Assembly: GCA_002030045.1 (NCBI GenBank) | Contig: LQBI01000033.1 | Coordinates: 1 to 64,000 of the forward strand | From: Candidatus Aegiribacteria sp. MLS_C | Lineage (GTDB): Bacteria > Fermentibacterota > Fermentibacteria > Fermentibacterales > JCC-6 | Direction: 5' to 3' | DNA: 64,000 nucleotides | In this document: in pieces, positions 9,197-16,647 of the stretch | Layout: each line of letters begins with the position of its first letter | Numbering within the stretch: position 1 is the first letter of the stretch | The notes under the pieces: model-generated | Told to the model about the DNA's origin: nothing | Database searches by the model: none | What the model saw: the letters and a program-made list of their open reading frames with translations, nothing else | Translations under genes and position numbers: made by a program

Positions 9197-9674
9197 GCGC
9201 AGCTTCAGGATAAGTCCCCGACTCGTAGAGAGCACGGAGCACGAGGACCACTACCTGGTCCTGATGGACGACTCGGAGCACCGGCTCAGCGTCACCAGGA
9301 TAACCCCCACCCATCTCTCCATCCTGCTCGGGAACAAGTCCTACAACGTGGAGGTTGAGAGGAGCGGAAGCGATTACAGGGTGACCACCCGCGGGGAGGT
9401 TTTCACTTTCAGGGTCGCGGACGAGTTCCTCCAGTCCTCCGAGGAGGCCTCCGCATCCGGAGAGGCGGTGATAACAGCCCCCATGCCGGGCCTCGTGGTC
9501 AAGATTCTTGTAAGCGAGGGAGACGAGGTCAGGGCCGGCCAGGGTCTTCTAGTGCTGGAGGCGATGAAAATGCAGAACGAGATACCGGCCCCGGGTTCGG
9601 GGACGGTAAGGGAGGTCCCGGTGCAGGAGGGGAACACAGTCATGACAGGGGACATCCTGGTGGTGATCGACTGA
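9171..9674 (+). CDS. Biotin carboxyl carrier protein (biotinyl domain)
   Basis: The 167-residue product ends in a biotinyl domain with the canonical EAMKMQNEI motif; the lysine between the methionines is the biotinylation site. Flanking strands [20 protein letters not shown] and [14 protein letters not shown] are typical. The N-terminal ~85 residues are a beta-rich linker domain like those of acyl-CoA carboxylase alpha chains. ATG 9171 is preferred to an in-frame codon at 9090 because GGGGAGGG (9157-9164) is well placed before it. The gene overlaps the end of accC. It shuttles carboxybiotin between the two preceding subunits. Confidence 0.9.
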   Translation: MAFIVRSGERSFRISPRLVESTEHEDHYLVLMDDSEHRLSVTRITPTHLSILLGNKSYNVEVERSGSDYRVTTRGEVFTFRVADEFLQSSEEASASGEAVITAPMPGLVVKILVSEGDEVRAGQGLLVLEAMKMQNEIPAPGSGTVREVPVQEGNTVMTGDILVVID

Positions 9675-9694
9675 GGGACAGGTGAACGTACGGG

Positions 9695-9862
9695 GTGCTT
9701 TCTGAAGGTCTGGAATGCACATGGAGCCTCGCCCCGCCTCCCGAAAGCAGCGATGAATGGACCGGCGCCATGAGAAAAGAGCAGACGGGCAGGTTCAGGA
9801 GGGCGAGGACCATGGACGAAGAGGCCGTCAACGCTTCAGGAAGAGCTCTGAAAGCACTCTGA
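9695..9862 (+). other. Possible small ORF (55 residues, GTG start)
   Basis: After the biotin carrier gene there is an open frame from GTG 9695 to TGA 9860-9862. It encodes a peptide rich in Glu, Arg and Ala (SEGLECTWSLAPPPESSDEW near the start, ASGRALKAL at the end). Codon choice (AGG, GAG, GCC) resembles nearby genes, but the upstream Shine-Dalgarno match is poor and no family is recognised. It could equally be a gene remnant or chance. Confidence 0.2.
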
Positions 9863-9876
9863 ACCCGCTCATCCCC

Positions 9877-10368
9877 TCAATTGACGTCCCCGATGTATAC
9901 AGGACCGCCGTAATCACCTCTGATGAGTCCAGGCAGTATGGACCGCAGGGCATCGGGATAGATCCTCAGTGATGCGATCCTCTCGGGGGACACCCATTCC
10001 ACCCCCGTCTGCCAGGCGTCGTGCTCGGGAGGGGAATCAACCTGCTCCAGGGGCTTCGCCATGAATACTATCTCGGTCTGATGGACGTCGCTCTCCCACC
10101 GGGCGAACTGATGATTGGCGCCGAGGTAGTCCCGGACCAGCACCAGCCTGCCGGGTTCCACCAGCCATCCGGTCTCCTCGATCACTTCCCTCACCATCGC
10201 CTGAATAACGGTCTCTCCGAACTTCTGCCCGCCGCCCGGCAGCAGGTAGAAGTCTCCCAGGTGGTCGCGGTTGACCGTGAGGAGCACCCTGCCTTCCGAT
10301 ACAACCACAGCCTTGCAGGAATTCCGCTTCCTGCCGGTGCCGTCCTCGACGCTGAATGGTCCTGTCAT
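9877..10368 (-). CDS. Nudix hydrolase
   Basis: The 163-residue protein has a full Nudix box, GGGQKFGETVIQAMVREVIE followed by ETGW (G-x5-E-x7-REVxEExGW). It begins with KAVVVSEGRVLLTVN, the first strand of the fold. Nudix enzymes hydrolyse nucleoside diphosphates linked to another group; the substrate here cannot be told, although the HDAWQTGVEWVSPE segment and overall size resemble MutT/ADP-sugar-type members. It starts one base after the stop of the prepilin peptidase gene on the same strand, so the two are probably co-transcribed without an obvious functional link. Confidence 0.85.
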   Translation of the reverse strand: MTGPFSVEDGTGRKRNSCKAVVVSEGRVLLTVNRDHLGDFYLLPGGGQKFGETVIQAMVREVIEETGWLVEPGRLVLVRDYLGANHQFARWESDVHQTEIVFMAKPLEQVDSPPEHDAWQTGVEWVSPERIASLRIYPDALRSILPGLIRGDYGGPVYIGDVN

Positions 10369-10369
10369 G

Positions 10370-11200
10370 TCAGAACGAGGCCCCCAGCCGCAGGTAGGCC
10401 TCCCACAGCCCTCGACCCGCGAAGACCGTGACGATGGAGCCGATCGCGAGGAAGGGTCCGAATGGAACGGGTACCCGCCTGTTCCTGCCGGCCAGTATGA
10501 AGGCTGTTCCCGCGAGACCTCCGGCCAGGAACGACAGGAACAGTGCGACCCCGGTCAGGGCGGGACCGAGGAAAGCCCCTGTCATGGCCGCCAGCTTGAT
10601 ATCCCCCCACCCCATACCTCCCTGGAACTCCTCCGCCTCCGACTCGTGACCCTCGGGAGGCAGTGTGTAACCGGGCCTGCGTTTCAGCAGCATTCCGGCA
10701 ACGGTCCTGATGATGAGGAAGAGAAGAAATGCGGATACGGAGGTGATGAGATGCGGGAGGAACTTCCCCGCTCCCGGCAGAAGGGCGAATCCCAGCCCGA
10801 CAGCCGTTCCGCCGAGACTGACGCTGTCAAGCACTATCCAGTGGTCGATGTCCGTCAGGACCGTGCAGACCAGGAGGGATACGAAGACGGCGTACTTGAG
10901 TGAGAGCCAGGACTGGCCGAACCTCATGACCACGGCAAGGAAGAGCAGGCCGGTAACCAGCTCCACCAGGGCGTAGCGGAAGGAGAAGGCTGCACCGCAG
11001 CTTCTGCACCTGCCCCTCAGGAGGAACCAGCTCAGAACAGGCACGTTGTCGAACCACCTTATCGGGGTTCCGCAGGATGTGCACCTGCTTGCTGGGCGGA
11101 CTATGGACTCTCCCCTGGGAACCCTCCAGGCGACCACGTTGAGGAAACTCCCCACCGAGGCGCCGAACAGGAACGAGAAAACAAGGTACATTGTCCTCAA
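10370..11200 (-). CDS. pilD: Prepilin peptidase (type IV leader peptidase)
   Basis: The 276-residue membrane protein has both halves of a bifunctional prepilin peptidase. The N-terminal domain has GASVGSFLNVVAWRVPRGES and a zinc-binding cysteine set, SRCTSCGTPIRWFDNVPVLS followed by RGRCRSCGAAFS. The C-terminal aspartyl protease domain has the two catalytic aspartates in CTVLTDIDHWIV and GMGWGDIKLAAM (GxGD). About eight hydrophobic segments are present. It cleaves and N-methylates type IV pilins or pseudopilins at the inner membrane. No pilin genes are in this window, so it probably serves loci elsewhere. Confidence 0.93.
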   Translation of the reverse strand: MRTMYLVFSFLFGASVGSFLNVVAWRVPRGESIVRPASRCTSCGTPIRWFDNVPVLSWFLLRGRCRSCGAAFSFRYALVELVTGLLFLAVVMRFGQSWLSLKYAVFVSLLVCTVLTDIDHWIVLDSVSLGGTAVGLGFALLPGAGKFLPHLITSVSAFLLFLIIRTVAGMLLKRRPGYTLPPEGHESEAEEFQGGMGWGDIKLAAMTGAFLGPALTGVALFLSFLAGGLAGTAFILAGRNRRVPVPFGPFLAIGSIVTVFAGRGLWEAYLRLGASF

Positions 11201-11243
11201 GGTACCACCCGGACTGCATTACCTATGAAAGGTGTAAGGATAT

Positions 11244-11272
11244 TTGTCTGTTCGCCCAGCCTTTAGTATAAT
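11244..11272 (+). promoter_or_regulatory. Sigma-70-type promoter of the first porin gene
   Basis: TTGTCT (11244-11249) and a perfect TATAAT (11267-11272) are separated by 17 bases. Transcription would begin near 11279, leaving a leader of about 110 bases before the porin ATG. TTGTCT recurs as the -35 box at 18319. Confidence 0.75.
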
Positions 11273-11282
11273 CCTGCCGATA

Positions 11283-11355
11283 CGGAGACGGGAGTAGGCT
11301 CCCGACCATGGAAAACCGGTCATGCAGGTATTCCTCAAGCCTGTCCCTGTCTCCG
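11283..11355 (+). promoter_or_regulatory. Candidate structured 5' leader RNA of porin gene
   Basis: The leader can fold into a closed multi-branch junction. The closing stem is CGGAGAC (11283-11289) with GTCTCCG (11349-11355). Inside are GGGAG/CTCCC (11290-11294 with 11299-11303), GACC-AT-GG/CC-GGTC with an AAAA loop (11304-11321), and CAGG/CCTG (11325-11328 with 11340-11343). No known riboswitch consensus was recognised. The arrangement is complementarity seen by eye, not an energy calculation. A strong Shine-Dalgarno (AAAGGAGGG) lies further down, just before the ATG. Confidence 0.45.
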
Positions 11356-11392
11356 CGTTCTTGATAACTCAACCCAAAGGAGGGAGTACTTC

Positions 11393-12433
11393 ATGAAGTA
11401 CGCACTGGCACTGGTTGCGCTTGTTTCAGTCCTGGCGATGGCAGAGCCCGTCGTCGACATCTCCGGTTTCGCCAAGGCCTGGTTCTACATGTACGGCGAG
11501 GAGGGAGCGAACCCCGAGAACACCTTCAGGGCCTACGACTGGACCACCGTCAAGGGCAGGCTCAGCGACGACGTCTACGCCTTCGTGGGCGCCAGCTACA
11601 GCTCCTGGGATTCCGATGGCGACCTCCAGGTATGCGACGCCTACCTCACCATGGACATCGTCCCGGAGCTTTCCATCAAGGCCGGCCAGTTCAACATCCC
11701 CCTGGGATGGGCCAACTGCTGCCCCGGCGGAAACCTTTACTTCCTTGACAGGGCCGGAGTGGTCTCTACCGACGAGTTCGGCTGGTACAGCGACCGCGAC
11801 CTGGGCGTGAACCTCCACGGCCAGTTCGACATGGTGGGCGTGGATGTGGGCTACTTCAACGGCACCGGCATCCATGCCGACGCCAGCGAGTTCTGGAACA
11901 AGGAGTTCGTGGGCAAGCTCACCCTGGACGCCACCGACTGGCTGAGGATAGCAGGAGGCGTAGGCATGATAGGCCAGCCTCAAATCGACACCCTCGGTAC
12001 TGTTCTTCAGGAAGAGTGGTCTTCGATGGGCATCAACGCCTACGCACTGGCCGACTACCCGATGTCCGAGAGCGCCGATCTCATCTTCGAGGCCGAGTAC
12101 TGGAACTTCGGCTACGCCGGACCGGATGTGGACAATGTTGACGAGGAAGCCGGAATGGACCTCTACGCCACCCTTGGCGTGCACTTCATGCTGGACGGCG
12201 GCTTCCTCCACTCCATCATGCCGGCTGTCCGCTACGAGATGTACAGCCCCCAGGAGGCCGTTACGACCGGCGCCGACCGGGCCGAGGACAACACCAGCTG
12301 GATAGACGCCTGCGTGAACTGCTTCATCACCCCTTCGAACACGCTTCAGCTGGGCATCAGGAACTGGAGCTTCGAGGACGAGAACCTGGACGGCTACACC
12401 GACATGTACCTCGGCTGGAGGCTCAACTACTAG
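11393..12433 (+). CDS. Outer-membrane porin-like beta-barrel protein
   Basis: The 346-residue protein has a signal peptide (MKYALALVALVSVLAMAEP) and then alternating aromatic/polar strands ending in a terminal aromatic strand (MYLGWRLNY), as in outer-membrane barrels. Motifs such as VDISGFAKAWFYMYGEEG, SIKAGQFNIPLGW and GVNLHGQFDMVGVDVGYFNG resemble phosphate-selective/OprP-like porins, where a strand ending in RLGQFxxPxG is usual. It is strongly acidic. A paralogue follows at 12695. The gene has its own promoter and a long leader, and a terminator follows, so it is probably a highly expressed single-gene unit. The solute specificity is unknown. Confidence 0.8.
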   Translation: MKYALALVALVSVLAMAEPVVDISGFAKAWFYMYGEEGANPENTFRAYDWTTVKGRLSDDVYAFVGASYSSWDSDGDLQVCDAYLTMDIVPELSIKAGQFNIPLGWANCCPGGNLYFLDRAGVVSTDEFGWYSDRDLGVNLHGQFDMVGVDVGYFNGTGIHADASEFWNKEFVGKLTLDATDWLRIAGGVGMIGQPQIDTLGTVLQEEWSSMGINAYALADYPMSESADLIFEAEYWNFGYAGPDVDNVDEEAGMDLYATLGVHFMLDGGFLHSIMPAVRYEMYSPQEAVTTGADRAEDNTSWIDACVNCFITPSNTLQLGIRNWSFEDENLDGYTDMYLGWRLNY

Positions 12434-12480
12434 TCATTGCGACTGGACCTTCCCGCCGGGCCGCACCGGACGGGAAAGCA

Positions 12481-12543
12481 GCGACAGGTTCGTGCTAGTA
12501 CGCGACAGGTTCGTGCGAGGAAACGACAGGTTCGTGCGATGAC
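12481..12543 (+). repeat. Three 21-bp tandem repeats
   Basis: Copies begin at 12481, 12502 and 12523 with an exact 21-bp period. Each starts (G/A)CGACAGGTTCGTGC and differs in the last six bases. They lie between the porin stop and the terminator hairpin, so they would be in the 3' UTR. 21 bp is close to two helical turns, but no binding protein is suggested. Confidence 0.8.
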
Positions 12544-12544
12544 A

Positions 12545-12567
12545 GGGGCCCGGCACCGCCGGGCCCC
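12545..12567 (+). terminator. GC-rich terminator hairpin after the first porin gene
   Basis: A perfect 10-bp stem, GGGGCCCGGC (12545-12554) and GCCGGGCCCC (12558-12567), has a 3-base loop and is followed by TTCCCTTT. The T tract is interrupted but the stem is very stable. Confidence 0.75.
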
Positions 12568-12577
12568 TTCCCTTTGC

Positions 12578-12605
12578 GGGGTCGTACGTTACTTCGGGTC
12601 ACTTA
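12578..12605 (+). repeat. Intergenic REP-like element, copy A
   Basis: GGGGTCGTACGTTACTTCGG continues with GTCACTTA. The same 28-base sequence occurs at 46135-46162, and its reverse complement (27 bases) at 47363-47389 on the other side of the RAYT transposase gene. A variant is at 18242. It sits between a terminator and the promoter region of the second porin gene (TATACT at 12642-12647). Confidence 0.8.
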
Positions 12606-12694
12606 GCGATTCCGGGACTTCTCCAGTGCCGGCCGATACCTTATACTCCTCCGGCAGGCTTACCGACTCCCGATGATCCGACTGGAGGCATTTC

Positions 12695-13765
12695 ATGGGC
12701 AAGCTCGTATTGATGGCATTACTGATAGCTCTGACTGCGAACGCCGGGGACTTCGAGACCGGCGGGTCTGAAATGTTCAGGTTCAGCGGCTACAACCAGT
12801 TCCGTTTCGCCATGTGGGGCGAGGAAGGACACGACCCCTCGAACGGTTTCGATTTCTACAACAGGACGACATGGTCCCCCGAAGTTGGCGACATACTGTC
12901 GGCCAGGCTCTCCTTCGATACCAGGTACGGTTTCGTAGCCTGGGACAGCCTCTCCGGATATGTATCCGACGACTTCACCCTGAAGCTGGTCGAAGCGTAC
13001 GGTACGCTGGAGTTATCACCGGAGATACTCCTTTCCGGCGGCCGGTTCAAGCTCCCGTTCGGTTACGGCTACACGAGGTCCGGTGCGAGCATTCCGCACT
13101 ACGACAGGGTCTATGCCGTCTCCCGACCAGATTTCGGAGTGTACGGCGGCCTGGATGTGGGCATAATGCTGAGCACCGATTTCGGCCCTGTGATCGTCGA
13201 CCTTGCATATACCAACGGCACCGATTCTGCAGCCGATACTACGGTCAGCAAGCAGTTCACCGCCAGGCTTTCCCTGTCCCCGGCGGACTGGCTGTCGGCA
13301 GGCGGAGCGGTAGCGATCATCGGTCAGCCCGAGGTAGATACCATGGAAGAGTGGTCCGCCACCGGTCTGGACTTCTACCTTCATGGAGATTATGCGATAA
13401 CCTCCGATCTGATGTTGAATTACGAGGGCGAGTACATGATCCTCCCATGGCCAGGTCCTGTGCTCGACAACATGGAGAACGAGAGCGGAGGGGACTACAG
13501 CCTCAGTCTGGCGGGTACCAGGGAAGTGGATATGGGCTTACTGACCGGTATCCAGCCTGCCATAAGATTCGAGATGATAAGTCCTCCGGAGCAGGTCTCC
13601 TCCGGCGACCCGGTACCGGAGACCGACGTTTCGGTCCTGGACTACTGCCTTAACCTTCACACCGGACCGCTGAACACCGTCCAGCTGGGAGGCAGGAGCT
13701 TCTCCTTCGAGAACGGTGGCGAAGGTCATACGGATGTCTACGTCAACTGGAGGATGCTGTTCTAG
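12695..13765 (+). CDS. Outer-membrane porin-like protein, paralogue of the 11393 gene
   Basis: The 356-residue product has a signal peptide (MGKLVLMALLIALTANAG) and the same barrel layout as its neighbour: MFRFSGYNQFRFAMWGEEG, LLSGGRFKLPFGYGYTRSG, GLDVGIMLSTDFGPVIVDLA, GGAVAIIGQPEVDTMEEWSA and a terminal VYVNWRMLF. The strings IGQPxxDT, EEWSxxG and SxPExV recur in both proteins, showing recent duplication from a common ancestor with much divergence. It has a good Shine-Dalgarno (GGAGG before ATG 12695) and its own likely promoter (TTCTCC 12619, TATACT 12642, 17-base gap). Porin function is inferred from the fold pattern. Confidence 0.78.
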   Translation: MGKLVLMALLIALTANAGDFETGGSEMFRFSGYNQFRFAMWGEEGHDPSNGFDFYNRTTWSPEVGDILSARLSFDTRYGFVAWDSLSGYVSDDFTLKLVEAYGTLELSPEILLSGGRFKLPFGYGYTRSGASIPHYDRVYAVSRPDFGVYGGLDVGIMLSTDFGPVIVDLAYTNGTDSAADTTVSKQFTARLSLSPADWLSAGGAVAIIGQPEVDTMEEWSATGLDFYLHGDYAITSDLMLNYEGEYMILPWPGPVLDNMENESGGDYSLSLAGTREVDMGLLTGIQPAIRFEMISPPEQVSSGDPVPETDVSVLDYCLNLHTGPLNTVQLGGRSFSFENGGEGHTDVYVNWRMLF

Positions 13766-13786
13766 CCCTCCCCGGAGCGGATTTGC

Positions 13787-14776
13787 ATGGACGGCAGGAC
13801 TCCCGGTAGGGGAAGCAGGTACATCGATCCCGGAGTGCACCGTCGTTTCGACCGGCGGATGACGGTATTCCACCGGAGAGCAGTGTACACGGGGTTCGAC
13901 AGCTACAGCCAGGAGCGTTTCGATCCCGCCGATCCCGAACTGCTGGAACTGGCCGAAGCAAGGGCTGCGTGGCTGCTGCACGACAACTACCCAGGAGGTT
14001 TTCGGGACTCCATCGTCGGAGATTGCAGGCTCGTTCACGGCAGACCTCCCTTCAGGTTCCGCTTCCACAGCCCGGAAGAGGCCGCATCAAATGCCCGGGA
14101 TGTGGCGGAGCGATTCGGCGCCTCCCTGACAGGATTCACGGCGGTGGACAGCAGGTGGCTGTACAGCCGGGAACGTAGCGGAACACCGGTCGAACTGCCT
14201 GAAGAGGCGAAGTGGGCGGTGGTGATGGCGGTGGAGATGGACAGGGACCTGATGTCCACATCTCCGTCGCTCAGAGCTGCGGCCGAGTCCGGCAGGGGAT
14301 ACTCCCGTATGGCCTCCCTGGCAGGCGCCATGGGCGAGTACCTAAGGCTGCTCGGGTACTACGCCCGGTCATGCGGTAACGACACCTCACTGAGCATACC
14401 CCTGGCTGTGGATGCAGGTCTCGGGATCATGGGGAGGAACGGTCTTCTTCTCACCAGTGAGTTCGGTCCCAGGGTCAGGCTATGCAAGGTCTTCACGGAC
14501 CTTCAGCTCGTACAGTCAGTTTCGGAGTACCCGGAACCCGAGGAGATCTGTTCCGGATGCACGGTCTGCGCCGAAGCCTGTGAGGCGGGTGCGCTCAGCA
14601 GGGACGACCGTCCATGCTGGGACACACTGACTGGGTCCAACAATCCAGGAGTACTCAGGTGGCCCTTCGATCCCGAGAAGTGCTTCGACTACTGGCTGAA
14701 GATAGGCAGGGACTGCTCCAACTGCATAGCCGCGTGCCCGGCTGTCGCTCGAATAGGCTCTTTGCAGAAAAGCTGA
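13787..14776 (+). CDS. Reductive-dehalogenase/QueG-like double-cluster iron-sulfur protein
   Basis: The 329-residue protein ends with two 4Fe-4S motifs, CSGCTVCAEACEAG and C-x12-CSNCIAACPA; the widely spaced second motif is typical of the RdhA group. The core has DAGLGIMGRNGLLLTSEFG continuing PRVRLCKVFTD, the hallmark of the corrinoid-binding RdhA/QueG fold. No Tat signal or membrane segment is present, so it would be cytoplasmic, unlike respiratory dehalogenases. It is shorter than most RdhA proteins. The substrate is unknown; quinone-like, epoxide or organohalide reduction are possibilities. It begins 21 bases after the porin gene stop, so read-through from the porin promoter is possible. 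Confidence 0.75.
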   Translation: MDGRTPGRGSRYIDPGVHRRFDRRMTVFHRRAVYTGFDSYSQERFDPADPELLELAEARAAWLLHDNYPGGFRDSIVGDCRLVHGRPPFRFRFHSPEEAASNARDVAERFGASLTGFTAVDSRWLYSRERSGTPVELPEEAKWAVVMAVEMDRDLMSTSPSLRAAAESGRGYSRMASLAGAMGEYLRLLGYYARSCGNDTSLSIPLAVDAGLGIMGRNGLLLTSEFGPRVRLCKVFTDLQLVQSVSEYPEPEEICSGCTVCAEACEAGALSRDDRPCWDTLTGSNNPGVLRWPFDPEKCFDYWLKIGRDCSNCIAACPAVARIGSLQKS

Positions 14777-14810
14777 CCTGTAGCATTCCCGGGGACTTCT
14801 CATGCTTTCC

Positions 14811-14848
14811 TTGACACACTGTATTACTGCACTATTATAGTAATACAG
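14811..14848 (+). promoter_or_regulatory. Promoter with GntR-type operator
   Basis: A perfect -35 box TTGACA (14811-14816) is followed 16 bases later by TATTAT (14833-14838). CTGTATTACT (14819-14828) and AGTAATACAG (14839-14848) form a perfect 10-bp inverted repeat with a 10-base centre that contains most of the -10 box. The GntR gene starts 15 bases later with AAGGAGG upstream. Binding of the regulator here would block RNA polymerase, which fits autoregulation. Confidence 0.8.
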
Positions 14849-14863
14849 TAGAAGGAGGAATGC

Positions 14864-15235
14864 ATGTACCGTATAGATCAGAGATCCTCTGTTCCCGTCT
14901 ATGAGCAGTTGATCAGACAGATCGAACGAAGCATTCTTTCCGGCGAGCTGAAGGATGGAAGCAGACTTCCCTCGATACGCGAACTCGCATCCTCATTGCG
15001 GATCAACCCGAATACCGTAGCCAAATCCTATAGACAGCTTGAAGTCGAAGGATTGGTTCGTTCCAGAAAGGGCCTTGGGATATTCGTCAGTACTGATGAA
15101 GTGGACCTTGATGGAAGCAGGAGGAGATACTTTGTCCAGCTGACGGAGGAATACCTGCGAAAGGCCAGGTCATTGGGTCTGGACGACGATGAAATACTGG
15201 AAGGTCTTTCCGGAATGATCGGGGAGGATGGCTGA
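14864..15235 (+). CDS. GntR-family (YtrA subfamily) transcriptional regulator
   Basis: The 123-residue protein has the GntR winged helix (residues ~1-80): PVYEQLIRQIERSILSGELK, GSRLPSIRELASSLRINPNT followed by VAKSYRQLEVEG. Its short C-terminal tail without a large effector domain is characteristic of the YtrA subfamily. YtrA regulators are usually the first gene of an operon with ABC transporter genes and repress it, and this is exactly the context here. The upstream perfect inverted repeat is the obvious operator. The inducer is unknown; relatives respond to cell-wall-active compounds. Confidence 0.92.
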   Translation: MYRIDQRSSVPVYEQLIRQIERSILSGELKDGSRLPSIRELASSLRINPNTVAKSYRQLEVEGLVRSRKGLGIFVSTDEVDLDGSRRRYFVQLTEEYLRKARSLGLDDDEILEGLSGMIGEDG

Positions 15236-15236
15236 C

Positions 15237-16067
15237 ATGATAAGAATAGAGAGTCTTTCCTTTGCATATGGAAGGAAAAGGATCATACGGAATCTGGATC
15301 TCGACCTGAGAAGCGGTGAGACTGTCATGATCACCGGTCCGAACGCTGCCGGCAAGAGCACCCTGCTGCGTCTGATGGCAGGGGTACTCAAACCGTCAGA
15401 AGGAAGAATCGACTACGGCTTTCCGGAGGGAACCGATCCCCGATCCAGGATAGCTTTCCTTCCCGACAGTCTGAGTTTCTATGGGAGTATGACACCGAAT
15501 GAGGTCGCAGGATTCCATGCCGGATTCTTCGGTACCGAACCATCAGGTCTTCAAGTGGCTAGAAGGGCCGGGGTGGACCTGAACAGGAGGATAGAAGACC
15601 TCTCTCTGGGGCAGAAGGTCATAGTGCAGCTCTCCATTGTTCTGTCCACGGATCCAGACATTGTGCTTATCGATGAAGTCCTGCATGCAGTGGATCCTTA
15701 TCTTAGGGGACTGATGTTCCAGGAACTCATAGGTGTTATGGAGGAGAGGGATCCGACGGTCGTCATGATTAATCTCAACTTCTCGGAAGTCGAGAACCTG
15801 GTAGACAGGGTTATCTTCATGGGTAGAGACGGAGTGAGACTGGACGAGAGAGTCGACGATCTCAAGGCCCATGCGAGACTTCTGGAATCTGGATTGGAGC
15901 CAGTAGATGCCGAGGTCCTGCTTGCACGGGAAGTACTGGGCAGGAAACAGTTCGTGCTGTATCCCTGCAGCGGGAATGATGGGGTCACCACGGTCGGATC
16001 GAGAGCAATGGACCTTACGGAGATACTGACCGCGTTCATGGAGGCGGAGTACGATGATCGCTCATGA
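15237..16067 (+). CDS. ABC transporter ATP-binding protein
   Basis: The protein (276 residues from this start) has Walker A (GPNAAGKST), a signature-like LSLGQKVIVQLSIVLS, and Walker B (DIVLIDEVLHAVDP). Two catalytic switch residues look replaced: the Q-loop region reads AFLPDSLSFYG with no glutamine, and the H-loop region reads MINLNFSEVE where SHILSEVE is usual, so the histidine is missing. Slow or regulatory ATP turnover is possible. ATG 15237 fits GGGGAGG (15221-15227) better than ATG 15228, which lies one base after it. It overlaps the first permease gene by 14 bases and acts with the two following membrane proteins. Confidence 0.88.
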   Translation: MIRIESLSFAYGRKRIIRNLDLDLRSGETVMITGPNAAGKSTLLRLMAGVLKPSEGRIDYGFPEGTDPRSRIAFLPDSLSFYGSMTPNEVAGFHAGFFGTEPSGLQVARRAGVDLNRRIEDLSLGQKVIVQLSIVLSTDPDIVLIDEVLHAVDPYLRGLMFQELIGVMEERDPTVVMINLNFSEVENLVDRVIFMGRDGVRLDERVDDLKAHARLLESGLEPVDAEVLLAREVLGRKQFVLYPCSGNDGVTTVGSRAMDLTEILTAFMEAEYDDRS

Positions 16068-16623
16068 GTTCAGGATGACGCTGTCCCAGTTCGGAGGCGT
16101 CATGACATTTCTTGCGGTCATGCCGCTGGTCTACCTGCTTGACATATCCGTCCGCCGGACCGGCGTGAGTCTGGCGGACTACATTATCGGAGGGTACGGC
16201 CTACTCTGGTTGATCTCAGTCATCTATCCGGGATGCAATATTTTTAGGTCTGAAGTGCGGGACGGCTCTCTGGAATACCTGCTCTCCCTCCCCATCGGCA
16301 GATCTGATCTGCTGTTATGGAAGACACTGCCGAGGATTCTGATACTCTACCTTGCCGCGGAAGTGGGCAGTCTCTTCGGTGTAGAGTTCTTCACGGGTAG
16401 AGAACTGCTCCTTTCATTCATCGTTTTCACACAGTCATGCGGGTTCATACTGGGCCTTGTGGGCATGGGCAGCTGGAAGGCACGATGCATTCTCTTTCTT
16501 CCGGTCTGTACCATCTGGGACATGAGACCCTCCCGGGTCAGGGAGAGGAGGCTGGCGTCCTATGCTGTGGGACCTCTGCCTGCAATGGCTGTACCTGTGA
16601 TCAGAATCTTCTCCGGAGCATAG
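16054..16623 (+). CDS. ABC transporter permease, internally shortened
   Basis: The 189-residue membrane protein resembles the first ~155 residues of the next gene product: both have LVYLLD/LLYIMD, an NIFRSEVRDGSLEYLLSLP/GMFRSEDDQGALEYLLSVP segment and a following KTLPRI/KMVPRI. It then jumps from GMGSWKARC straight to LFLPVCTIWDMRPSRVRERR. The paralogue has about 65 more residues between the matching places (ARSWSTS and FFLPVLYIL), and a further few before VWDMKP. At least two membrane segments therefore seem lost by in-frame deletion. It may still be made, because it keeps an open frame and overlaps the ATPase gene. It may also be decaying. Confidence 0.75.
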   Translation: MIAHEFRMTLSQFGGVMTFLAVMPLVYLLDISVRRTGVSLADYIIGGYGLLWLISVIYPGCNIFRSEVRDGSLEYLLSLPIGRSDLLLWKTLPRILILYLAAEVGSLFGVEFFTGRELLLSFIVFTQSCGFILGLVGMGSWKARCILFLPVCTIWDMRPSRVRERRLASYAVGPLPAMAVPVIRIFSGA

Positions 16624-16647
16624 CAATATCATGACAGGGAGTTAATC

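Noticed and set aside
12437-12676. 79-residue plus-strand ORF after the first porin gene
   Set aside because: It runs through the 21-bp repeats, the terminator hairpin and the REP-like element, so it is an artefact of repeats.
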